Numbered from the stretch's first letter, positions 1 to 5,794 are shown. The stretch is DNA of 5,851 bases from SHLQ01 sp964445255 (GCA_964445255.1 CAYUKM010000157.1:1-5851); one strand, 5' to 3'. Translations and numbers: made by a program. Notes: generated from the letters alone by a model not told the origin.

Positions 1-214
1 CCGCCATGATCGGCGAGAACCGGGCGATAGCGCCCGGGCGGAGGTAATCGCCGTGGGCGAACCCACCCGCGATGATCACTGCGTCGGAGTGACCGATCGA
101 GTCATCGCCATGCCACAGGATCTCGCCCTCGCCGCCGAGTGCGTTGATGGCTTCGACGGTGTCGAACTCGCAGTTGGTGCCGGGAAATCGGACGACGCCG
201 ACCTTTGGAGCCAT
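1..214 (-). CDS. purQ: PurQ, glutaminase subunit of FGAM synthase (partial, N-terminal 71 codons)
   Basis: This is the class-I glutamine amidotransferase subunit of phosphoribosylformylglycinamidine synthase. It hydrolyses glutamine and feeds ammonia to PurL for FGAR to FGAM, in the cytoplasm. Visible are the N-terminal strand and turn VVRFPGTNCEFD (family form FPGSNCDRD), the segment ILWHGDD, and the strongly conserved IIAGGFAHGDYLRPGAIAR near residues 47-65. The nucleophile cysteine and the His-Glu pair would lie past the left edge, so catalytic competence cannot be judged. The ATG at 214 fits the family N-terminus and lies only 3 bases after the purS stop, which implies co-transcription and probably coupled translation. 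The frame is open to base 1. The small size seen is due to the window edge and not to truncation. Confidence 0.96.
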   Translation of the reverse strand, partial: MAPKVGVVRFPGTNCEFDTVEAINALGGEGEILWHGDDSIGHSDAVIIAGGFAHGDYLRPGAIARFSPIMA

Positions 215-217
215 CGC

Positions 218-478
218 TTATGCCCCCGCCGTCTCGAGGACGCTGATCTCTGCGCCTTCGATGACCGGGTTGGTGAGGAACTTCTCGCACACCTCGGCGA
301 GCTGCGCCTCGGCAGCAGCTGCGTCGACGGCCTCGATATCGAGGTGGATGCTCTTGCCCGAGCGGACGTTAGAGATTCCGTCGAACCCGAGGGTCGGAAG
401 TGCCCGTTCGATCGTCGAACCCTGCGGGTCGGCGATTCCGGCATGAAGCTGAATGTCAATCACGGCATGGAACTGCAT
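218..478 (-). CDS. purS: PurS, small structural subunit of FGAM synthase
   Basis: PurS is the small (about 80-90 residue) subunit that joins PurQ to the small-type PurL in the three-part FGAM synthase of Gram-positive bacteria and archaea. This one is 86 residues, the normal length. The family features are plain: an N-terminal strand (FHAVIDIQL), then GIADPQGSTIERALPTLGF (residues 14-32), the strand DGISNVRSGKSIHLDI, and the C-terminal helix and strand EVCEKFLTNPVIEGAEI. The ATG at 478 lies 28 bases after the purC stop. No convincing Shine-Dalgarno is present. Instead a TAGGTT hexamer ends 6 bases before the ATG, suggesting a leaderless transcript starting at the codon itself. The TAA stop lies 3 bases before purQ. 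The presence of PurS predicts a small PurL without its own PurS-like and PurQ-like domains. Confidence 0.97.
   Translation of the reverse strand: MQFHAVIDIQLHAGIADPQGSTIERALPTLGFDGISNVRSGKSIHLDIEAVDAAAAEAQLAEVCEKFLTNPVIEGAEISVLETAGA
223..227 (-). promoter_or_regulatory. Possible Shine-Dalgarno of purQ
   Basis: A run of five G on the minus strand lies 8 bases before the purQ ATG, inside the last codons of purS. It is an imperfect match to GGAGG at a normal distance. No TANNNT hexamer sits at the leaderless position here, so purQ is probably translated from the purS message. Confidence 0.35.
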
Positions 479-484
479 ACGTTG

Positions 485-490
485 AACCTA
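485..490 (-). promoter_or_regulatory. Candidate leaderless-type -10 element of purS
   Basis: TAGGTT on the minus strand, in the 28-base purC-purS gap, is separated from the purS ATG by 6 bases, so transcription would begin at or next to the A of the start codon. The same hexamer stands 7 bases before purC. No recognisable -35 was found at 16-18 bases upstream. It would allow purSQ to be expressed apart from purC. Confidence 0.5.
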
Positions 491-506
491 TCTGGAGTTG
501 AGGCGA

Positions 507-1391
507 TCAGGCGGAGCCAGGCCAGTCAGAAAATGCGAGCTCGGTAATGGTCTCGTAGCCCTCGATGTAGCGCTGTTGGGTCGACGCGATCACCTCGTCT
601 GGCAGCGACGGCGGTGGTGGTGTCTTGTCCCAATCAAGGGTGTCGAGGAAGTCACGAACCGGCTGCTTGTCGTAGCTCGGCGGAATCGTGCCCGGCTCCC
701 ATTGGTCCATCGGCCAGTAACGAGACGAGTCCGGCGTGAGCATCTCGTCGGCCACCACGAGTTGGCCGTCGACGAAGCCAAGCTCAAACTTGGTATCGGC
801 CAGAATGATCCCGCGCTCGGCAGCCCATGCCGCTGCTTCGGTATAGAGCGCAAGTGACATCTCGCGAGCCTGCTCGGCGATATCAGCGCCGACCATGTCG
901 ACGGCTCGGGCGAAGCTGATGTTCTCGTCGTGGAGACCATCTTCGGCTTTGGTGCTCGGCGTGAAGATCGGTTCGGGGAGCTTTGCGCTGTGGAGCAGGC
1001 CCTCGGGCATCGTCTCGCCATGGACCGTTCCGCTAGCGACATACTCGCGCCATCCCGATCCGCTGATATAGCCACGCACGATGCATTCGATCGGCAACAT
1101 CTCGGCTTTGCGAACATACATCGACCGGCCAGCGATCTGGGAATCTTGCGCACCCGCGGGGTACTCGCCTATGTCTGTCGAGATCACATGGTTCGGCGCC
1201 AGGTGTCCAAGCCGTTCGAACCAAAAGGCCGATATCGCGGTAAGCACACGGCCCTTGTCGGGAACCGGTTCGGCCATTACGACGTCGAAGGCTGACAGAC
1301 GATCGCTCGCGACGATCAGCAACGTGCCGTCACCAGCGTCGTACATATCTCGAACCTTGCCCGTGTACAAGTGCGGTAGGTCTAGATTCAC
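507..1391 (-). CDS. purC: PurC, SAICAR synthetase
   Basis: The enzyme condenses CAIR with aspartate, using ATP, to give SAICAR, the eighth step of IMP synthesis, in the cytoplasm. The 294-residue length fits the longer form found in actinobacteria and yeast and not the roughly 237-residue short bacterial form. Motifs in order are: GKVRDMY (residues 11-17, phosphate-binding start), VASDRLSAFD (27-36), PDKGRVLT (44-51), the first family signature LPIECIVRGYISGSGW (99-114), DENISF (155-160), and the second signature LADTKFELGF (197-206) followed by ADEMLTPDSSRYWP. The start is GTG at 1391, placing GKVRD at the usual distance from the N-terminus. A TAGGTT -10 lies 7 bases upstream and no Shine-Dalgarno is visible, so a leaderless start is likely. 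It heads the purC-purS-purQ unit and is divergent from the small gene at 1518. Confidence 0.98.
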   Translation of the reverse strand: MNLDLPHLYTGKVRDMYDAGDGTLLIVASDRLSAFDVVMAEPVPDKGRVLTAISAFWFERLGHLAPNHVISTDIGEYPAGAQDSQIAGRSMYVRKAEMLPIECIVRGYISGSGWREYVASGTVHGETMPEGLLHSAKLPEPIFTPSTKAEDGLHDENISFARAVDMVGADIAEQAREMSLALYTEAAAWAAERGIILADTKFELGFVDGQLVVADEMLTPDSSRYWPMDQWEPGTIPPSYDKQPVRDFLDTLDWDKTPPPPSLPDEVIASTQQRYIEGYETITELAFSDWPGSA

Positions 1392-1398
1392 GTCTCAG

Positions 1399-1404
1399 AA
1401 CCTA
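1399..1404 (-). promoter_or_regulatory. Candidate leaderless-type -10 element of purC
   Basis: TAGGTT on the minus strand is 7 bases before the GTG of purC. It lies in the 126-base divergent gap between purC and the small plus-strand gene. I could not find a matching -35. The position and the identity with the hexamer before purS are the support. Confidence 0.5.
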
Positions 1405-1505
1405 GAGCCGAACGGCCGAAACCACATCTTTGGAAGCGGTGAATCCAGTCCGCGCAAGACCGTTCGACAGAAACTCCTGACCAATGGTGGGTGTTGGTCG
1501 TTATG

Positions 1506-1511
1506 TATGGT
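1506..1511 (+). promoter_or_regulatory. Candidate leaderless-type -10 element of the small membrane gene
   Basis: TATGGT is followed after 6 bases by the ATG at 1518. The spacing matches the other leaderless-type starts in this window. No -35 hexamer is evident. It supports choosing the ATG at 1518 over the in-frame GTG at 1491 and ATG at 1503. Confidence 0.4.
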
Positions 1512-1517
1512 TTCTAC

Positions 1518-1979
1518 ATGACCGCCAACCCCCCGCCGCAATCTCCGAAGACCGCGCCAGATGGCAAGGCCATTGGCTTTAGCGTCGCTGCCCTTGCGCT
1601 GTTGTGCGCAACACCGGTCGTGTACGTCGGCGGCTTCATCGCCATCGGGGCCAGCGCGTTACTTGTTGCTATGACCTTCACCGATCGAGGCCGCGAACTC
1701 GCAGCTACGTATCTTCTTCCGCGGCGGTTTAGAGAATCTCGCCCGGCTGATACGCGCCAGCTGAGGGGTCGGCGGCTACCAGCTCGCCAACACGAGCAAC
1801 GATCGCGTCCACTTGGTTCTGGGCCCGCCCGGCCAACTCCAGCGGATTCGACAACACGTCTGCCAGTTCGGCTGGATCGACCGGAAACCGATCATCAGCA
1901 CCTAGTCGTTGGAGCAGATCGTTGTCAGTCCGACCGGACTCCCGCATCTCCAACGCGACAGCCACAGCGTGTTCCTTAA
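1518..1979 (+). CDS. Hypothetical small membrane protein, C-terminal extent uncertain
   Basis: I do not recognise this gene. It is the only plus-strand reading frame here that starts outside a purine gene. Residues 1-17 are polar and proline-rich (MTANPPPQSPK). Residues 18-54 are almost wholly hydrophobic and can form two short membrane helices, AIGFSVAALALLCATPVVY and GGFIAIGASALLVAMTF. A charged stretch follows (TDRGRELAATYLLPRRFRE). The frame stays open to a TAA at 1977-1979, but everything after about residue 71 is antisense to the end of purB and turns into arginine- and proline-rich sequence typical of a shadow frame. The real product may therefore be about 70 residues, with a true stop lost to a one-base indel, or the 251-base convergent overlap may be genuine. 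No Shine-Dalgarno is seen, but a leaderless-type -10 precedes the ATG. It is not a purine enzyme. Confidence 0.45.
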   Translation: MTANPPPQSPKTAPDGKAIGFSVAALALLCATPVVYVGGFIAIGASALLVAMTFTDRGRELAATYLLPRRFRESRPADTRQLRGRRLPARQHEQRSRPLGSGPARPTPADSTTRLPVRLDRPETDHQHLVVGADRCQSDRTPASPTRQPQRVP

Positions 1980-3147
1980 TGGCCTCATGGGCCTCTTCTC
2001 GACCAGCGCCAGCCTTCACGGCGGCGATCAACAACTTGGTTGACGACAGGAACGGTAGGTAGCGCTCCAGTTCCCGGTCGATCACTGCGGGGAACGCCCC
2101 GAACTCATCGAGGATCGTGAGGAACGTCTCAAAGAGCCCATCGACTGCCAAGAAGGCGTCGGGAAGGGCGACACGTCGAACGACCGAGTCGCTCACGTCG
2201 CCCTCGTTCCATTGGTCGCCAGCGAGTGAGCTCACCATCGTCACGTGGCCACGAAGGATCGACTGGAAACCAACGACTCGTTCCGACGACCGAGCGTTCA
2301 TTTTGTGCGGCATGGCCGACGAACCGACCTGGCCTTCCTTGAACCCTTCGGTTACGACCTCTTGGCCAGCCATTAACCGAAGCGTCGTAGAGAAGCTCGA
2401 TGGACCCGAAGCGACCTGCAACAGCGCAGACACGACATCGAGGTCGAGCGAACGTGGGTACACCTGGCCGACGCTGTCGAGCGTGGTGGCGAACCCGAGG
2501 TGGGCGGCGACACGTTGTTCGAGTTCGTCGACCGTCGCCTCATCGACCAAGAGGTCGAGCAAGTCTTGTTGGGTGCCCATTGGACCCTTGATGCCACGAA
2601 GGGGATACCGAGAAATCAGTTCGTCGACTCGGGCGTGGGCCTGCAGCAGCTCTTCAGCCGCGTTGGCGAAACGCTTGCCGAGCGTTGTGACCTGGGCGGC
2701 CACGTTGTGACTGCGCCCGGCCATAGCGGTGTCTCGGTACTGCTCGGCGAGTTCGGCAAGGCGCGCCAGCGTCGTGACGATTCGGCTGCGAACGAGTTCG
2801 AGACTTCGCTTGATCTGGAGTTGTTCGACGTTCTCGGTGAGGTCGCGTGAGGTCATCGCTTTGTGGATGTGCTCGTGCCCGGCGAGAGCGTTGAACTCTT
2901 CGATGCGAGCCTTCACGTCGTGGCGGGTTACTTTCTCGCGGTCTGTGATAGACGCGAGATCGACCTGTTCGACCACGGCCTCATAGGCCTCGACGACACC
3001 CGCTGGCACCTCGACCCCAAGGTCGCGTTGTGCGTTGAGTACCGCGATCCACAGCTCACGTTCGAGCACGATCTTGGCTTCAGGGGACCAAACGCTGACC
3101 ATGTCTGCGCTGGCGTATCGATTGGCGAGAACGTTGGGCAAGGTCAC
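1729..3147 (-). CDS. purB: PurB, adenylosuccinate lyase
   Basis: This fumarase/aspartase-superfamily enzyme releases fumarate twice in the pathway, from SAICAR to AICAR and from adenylosuccinate to AMP. It normally works as a homotetramer with active sites built from three subunits. At 472 residues it has the length of the mycobacterial form, and its N-terminus (PNVLANRYAS) matches that form closely. Visible motifs are RHDVKARIEEFN (75-86), HKAMTSRDLTENVEQ (95-109), the catalytic-histidine region GRSHNVAAQ (144-152), and the superfamily signature GSSAMPHKMN (275-284) holding the catalytic serine loop. WNEGDVSDSVVRRVALPD follows. The start is GTG at 3147; a TACCCT -10 lies 6 bases upstream and the GTG has no properly spaced Shine-Dalgarno. 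The TAA stop faces the small plus-strand gene. No minus-strand terminator was found after purB. Confidence 0.98.
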   Translation of the reverse strand: MTLPNVLANRYASADMVSVWSPEAKIVLERELWIAVLNAQRDLGVEVPAGVVEAYEAVVEQVDLASITDREKVTRHDVKARIEEFNALAGHEHIHKAMTSRDLTENVEQLQIKRSLELVRSRIVTTLARLAELAEQYRDTAMAGRSHNVAAQVTTLGKRFANAAEELLQAHARVDELISRYPLRGIKGPMGTQQDLLDLLVDEATVDELEQRVAAHLGFATTLDSVGQVYPRSLDLDVVSALLQVASGPSSFSTTLRLMAGQEVVTEGFKEGQVGSSAMPHKMNARSSERVVGFQSILRGHVTMVSSLAGDQWNEGDVSDSVVRRVALPDAFLAVDGLFETFLTILDEFGAFPAVIDRELERYLPFLSSTKLLIAAVKAGAGREEAHEAIKEHAVAVALEMRESGRTDNDLLQRLGADDRFPVDPAELADVLSNPLELAGRAQNQVDAIVARVGELVAADPSAGAYQPGEIL

Positions 3148-3153
3148 CCTTCG

Positions 3154-3159
3154 AGGGTA
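3154..3159 (-). promoter_or_regulatory. Candidate leaderless-type -10 element of purB
   Basis: TACCCT on the minus strand is 6 bases before the purB GTG, so the transcript would begin at or beside the start codon. The adjacent AAGG touches the GTG and is too close to act as a ribosome-binding site. This makes purB a separate transcription unit from purA-purD. No clear -35 was found. Confidence 0.5.
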
Positions 3160-3223
3160 CTGCTACGCGGGGAAGGTCTCGTAGTTCGCGTTGAGCAGAA
3201 CCCGCCCATCCAGCCACCGCAAG

Positions 3224-3272
3224 GATTTGTACGTAATTTGAGACCTATACGGTCTGTTTTTACGTACAAATC
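3224..3272. repeat. AT-rich 49-base inverted repeat between purD and purB
   Basis: Two 22-base arms flank a 5-base loop (TATAC). The outer 13 bases are perfectly complementary (GATTTGTACGTAA against TTACGTACAAATC). A 4-by-4 unpaired bulge follows, then a perfect 5-bp inner stem AGACC/GGTCT. Each arm holds the palindrome TACGTA, at 3230-3235 and 3261-3266. The block is much richer in A and T than the flanking genes. It starts 9 bases after the purD stop and lies 77 to 125 bases upstream of purB. Its function is not known from sequence. A terminator, an operator pair or an mRNA 3' structure for purD are all possible. Confidence 0.85.
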
Positions 3273-3277
3273 TTTTT
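3224..3277 (+). terminator. Possible intrinsic terminator, plus-strand orientation
   Basis: Read on the plus strand, the inverted repeat is directly followed by five T (3273-3277), the layout of a Rho-independent terminator. Read on the minus strand, the direction of purD and purB, the hairpin is followed by CTTGCGGTGG with no T tract, so it is a poor conventional terminator for purD. In the plus orientation it would stop antisense transcription coming through purB before it enters purD. Confidence 0.45.
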
Positions 3278-3281
3278 GTTC

Positions 3282-4502
3282 CTAGCGAGCCTGATGCGCG
3301 ATGTCGGTGCGGTGCTGCATACCTGGCCAGGAGATCTCGGCGACGCCCGCGTACGCCCGAGTAATCGCGTCGGCGACCGTTGCTCCTCGCCCGACGACGT
3401 TGAGGACCCGGCCACCACCGGTCATGAGTGCGCCATCATCGTCAGCCTTTACGCCAGCCGTGTACACCGACACACCGTCGAGCGCCCGAGCAGCCTCGAG
3501 ACCCTCGATCACATCTCCGGTTCGAGCCGACGCTGGGTAGCCCTCGCTCGCACAGACCACCGTGACCACCGCATCGTCAGAAAACGTGGGCTGGGTTTCG
3601 ATGTTCCCGGCGGCGGCCTCAGCGAGCAGTTGGCAGAGGTCCGATTCGATTCTTGGGAGCACGACCTGGGTTTCAGGGTCTCCGAATCGGACGTTGTATT
3701 CGAGCATTTTCGGGCCAGCGTCGGTCAACATCAGCCCGGCGAATAACGTGCCGCGGTAGTCGATGCCACGGCGAGACAGTTCAGCCAAGGTGGGTTCGAT
3801 GCACGAGGTCATGATCGTGTCGACCAAGTCGGGATCCGCCCACGGCAGTGGTGTGTAGGCGCCCATACCACCGGTGTTGGGGCCGGTGTCTCCGTCGCCG
3901 ATGCGCTTGTGATCCTGCGCTGGCGCCAGTGCCACCGCCTTGGTGCCATCACAAATCGCGAAGACCGATACTTCCGGACCGACAAGCCCTTCTTCGATCA
4001 CGACCGTTCGGCCCGCGTCGCCGAACGCTTCGCCTGCGAGGTAGTCGTGCACGGCAGCTTCTGCTTCGCCGCGATCCTCGGTGACCAACACACCCTTGCC
4101 GGCGGCGAGACCGTCGGTCTTGATCACAAAGGGTGCCGACATGGTGGCGAGAAATTCGAGTGCTGGCTCTGCTTCGGTAAACGCGCCGTGGGCAGCGGTC
4201 GGCACGCCAGCTGCAACTAGTAGGTCCTTCATGTAGGCCTTGGAGCCTTCGAGCTGGGCACCATCAGCGCCGGGCCCGAACACCAGCTTGCCTTGCGCTC
4301 GGAGGTCGTCGGCCAGTCCATCGACCAGAGGAACTTCCGGTCCGATCACAAACAGGTCGGCATCAAGCTCCAGGGCAGAGGTATCGACCGATCCGGGGAT
4401 CCCAGGGTTGCCGGGAGTGACGATGACCTCACTGGCGGTTCGACCGAGCACGTCGGCGAGCGCATGCTCTCGACCTCCGGAACCAACGATGACGACCCTC
4501 AT
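3282..4502 (-). CDS. purD: PurD, phosphoribosylamine-glycine ligase (GAR synthetase)
   Basis: This ATP-grasp enzyme joins phosphoribosylamine and glycine to give GAR, the second step of IMP synthesis. Motifs in order are: the N-terminal nucleotide fold RVVIVGSGGREHALA (2-16), PGNPG (30-34), VIGPEVPLV (52-60), the ATP-grasp entry QLEGSKAYMKD (83-93), VIKTDGLAAGKGV (126-138), AQDHKRIGDGDTGPNTGGMG (195-214), and the family signature RFGDPETQ (272-279). The C-terminal domain follows, with GGGRVLNVVG. The ATG at 4502 puts the glycine-rich loop at residue 7, as is usual; an upstream in-frame start inside purA would add 22 unlikely residues. The start overlaps the purA stop as ATGA, and no Shine-Dalgarno is seen, so translation is probably coupled to purA. 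At 406 residues it is somewhat short. About 15 residues appear to be missing between PGNPG and VIGPE compared with the E. coli protein as I recall it. Confidence 0.98.
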   Translation of the reverse strand: MRVVIVGSGGREHALADVLGRTASEVIVTPGNPGIPGSVDTSALELDADLFVIGPEVPLVDGLADDLRAQGKLVFGPGADGAQLEGSKAYMKDLLVAAGVPTAAHGAFTEAEPALEFLATMSAPFVIKTDGLAAGKGVLVTEDRGEAEAAVHDYLAGEAFGDAGRTVVIEEGLVGPEVSVFAICDGTKAVALAPAQDHKRIGDGDTGPNTGGMGAYTPLPWADPDLVDTIMTSCIEPTLAELSRRGIDYRGTLFAGLMLTDAGPKMLEYNVRFGDPETQVVLPRIESDLCQLLAEAAAGNIETQPTFSDDAVVTVVCASEGYPASARTGDVIEGLEAARALDGVSVYTAGVKADDDGALMTGGGRVLNVVGRGATVADAITRAYAGVAEISWPGMQHRTDIAHQAR

Positions 4503-5779
4503 TTGGAGAAGTCGAAGACCTGCTTGCGACCCGGACCGACACCGACGAGGGTGACGGGAAGATTGCACTGGTCAGCAAGAAAGGCCAGATAGTCGCGAGC
4601 TTCGGCCGGGAGTTCATCCTTGCTGGTCACGCCTGTGGTGTCGGTCTTCCAACCTGGGAGCGTTTCGTACACCGCTGTGGAGTCGTGCAGAACGCTCTGG
4701 TGGTATGGGTAATCATCCATGCGTTCGCCGTTGTGCTCGTAGGCAACGCAGACCTTGATCTCATCGAGTTGGTCGAGCACGTCGAGCTTGGCGATCGCCA
4801 TCTCCGAGAGCGAGTTCACCCGACGGGCGTACCGCATCATGACGCAGTCGAAGTAGCCGGGTCGGCGACGGCGGCCGGTGTTGGTTCCGAACTCGTGTCC
4901 GACCTCCACGATGTGGTCGCCGATGTCGTCGAAGAGCTCGGTGACGAAGGGACCGGCACCCACGCGGGTGATGTAGGCCTTGGCCACGCCGACGACGCGT
5001 TCGATGTAGCGAGGTCCCACGCCCGAACCCACGCACGCGCCTCCGGCGGTTGGGTTCGATGAGGTCACAAACGGGTACGTGCCGTGGTCGAGATCCAAGA
5101 ACGTAGCTTGGGCACCCTCGAGGAGAATGTCGTCTCCCGCTTCGAGCCGATCGTGAATCAGCGAGATCGTGTCATCGATCAATGGCTCAAGCTTGGGGCG
5201 GTACTCGTTCTGGAACGTGTCGACGATCTCATCGATCTCGAAACCCATCTTGTTGTACACGCGAGCCATGATCGGGTTGAGCTGATTGATCACGACTTCG
5301 AGCTTCGCGCGGAAGATCTTCTCGTCGAGGATGTCTTGCATCCGAAGACCGGTCCGCATCGCCTTGTCGGCATAAGACGGACCGATGCCCCGCTTGGTGG
5401 TACCGAGCTTGTTCTTGCCGAGTTGGCGTTCTTGGAGGGCGTCGAGGCTCTGGTGGTACGGGAAGATCAGGTGGGCGTTGCCGCTGACTCGAAGGCGTGA
5501 TGTATCGACGCCCTTCGACTCGAGCATGTCCATCTCTTTGAGCAACACACCAGCGTCCACGACCACGCCATTGCCGATCACGGGAGTGGTGTGCTCGTAG
5601 AGCACACCAGAAGGCACTAATTGGAGCGCGAAGCTCTCCCCTTCGACGACGATGGTGTGTCCAGCGTTGTGCCCACCTTGAAAACGCACGACGGTGCTCA
5701 TGTCCCGAGCCAGCAAGTCCGTGAACTTACCCTTGCCCTCGTCACCCCATTGCGTTCCGACGATGACCGTCGCGCCCAT
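4499..5779 (-). CDS. purA: PurA, adenylosuccinate synthetase
   Basis: This enzyme uses GTP to join IMP and aspartate into adenylosuccinate, the committed step to AMP, as a cytoplasmic homodimer. It is 426 residues, normal for the family. Visible are the GTP loop QWGDEGKGK (10-18) with the catalytic Asp13, GGHNAGHT with the catalytic His41, the IMP-binding stretch GTTKRGIGPSYADKAMRTGLR (126-146), EGAQATFLDLDHGTYPFVTSSN, TRVGAGPF, the mobile aspartate/GTP loop GTNTGRRRRPGYFD, and the base-recognition region TKLD-like AKLDVLD and GVGPGR at the end. Several of these differ from the most common consensus (GTTGRGIGP, EGAQGT) but keep the key arginines; I believe these are lineage forms. The ATG at 5779 follows a good Shine-Dalgarno 8 bases upstream. 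The TGA stop overlaps the purD ATG, making purA-purD one unit. Confidence 0.98.
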   Translation of the reverse strand: MGATVIVGTQWGDEGKGKFTDLLARDMSTVVRFQGGHNAGHTIVVEGESFALQLVPSGVLYEHTTPVIGNGVVVDAGVLLKEMDMLESKGVDTSRLRVSGNAHLIFPYHQSLDALQERQLGKNKLGTTKRGIGPSYADKAMRTGLRMQDILDEKIFRAKLEVVINQLNPIMARVYNKMGFEIDEIVDTFQNEYRPKLEPLIDDTISLIHDRLEAGDDILLEGAQATFLDLDHGTYPFVTSSNPTAGGACVGSGVGPRYIERVVGVAKAYITRVGAGPFVTELFDDIGDHIVEVGHEFGTNTGRRRRPGYFDCVMMRYARRVNSLSEMAIAKLDVLDQLDEIKVCVAYEHNGERMDDYPYHQSVLHDSTAVYETLPGWKTDTTGVTSKDELPAEARDYLAFLADQCNLPVTLVGVGPGRKQVFDFSK

Positions 5780-5787
5780 GTGTGGTG

Positions 5788-5794
5788 TCCTTCC
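5788..5794 (-). promoter_or_regulatory. Shine-Dalgarno of purA
   Basis: GGAAGGA on the minus strand is separated by 8 bases from the purA ATG. It is the one strong ribosome-binding site in the window and fixes the start at 5779. It contrasts with purB, purC and purS, which show leaderless-type starts. Confidence 0.75.

Noticed and set aside
53..547. 164-codon plus-strand frame across purQ, purS and the end of purC
   Set aside because: It is antisense to three well-supported genes and shows no recognisable protein features.
1491..1517. Earlier starts of the small gene, GTG at 1491 and ATG at 1503
   Set aside because: They would place the proposed TATGGT -10 inside the coding region. A GGTGGG stands 11 bases before 1503, which is a weak and distant Shine-Dalgarno, so 1518 is preferred but not proven.
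1392..1517. Riboswitch or attenuator in the purC leader
   Set aside because: The predicted leaderless start leaves no untranslated leader, and no purine-riboswitch-like three-way junction was recognised. CGGCCG at 1413-1418 is only a short palindrome.
2117..2710. 197-codon plus-strand frame inside purB
   Set aside because: It is fully antisense to purB, rich in serine, arginine and threonine, and has no promoter or ribosome site. It follows from purB codon usage.
3148..3281. Mobile element or MITE remnant based on the inverted repeat
   Set aside because: The arms enclose only a 5-base loop, no target-site duplication was seen outside them, and no second copy occurs in the window.
3909..4220. 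Plus-strand frames antisense to purD
   Set aside because: They are shadows of the purD codons with no independent start signals. The same holds for the plus-strand frames at 4685-5062 and 5084-5500 within purA.
4503..4568. N-terminal extension of PurD beginning inside purA at 4568
   Set aside because: The extra 22 residues are arginine-rich antisense-like sequence from the purA C-terminus in another frame, and the family starts directly at MRVVIVGSGGREHA.
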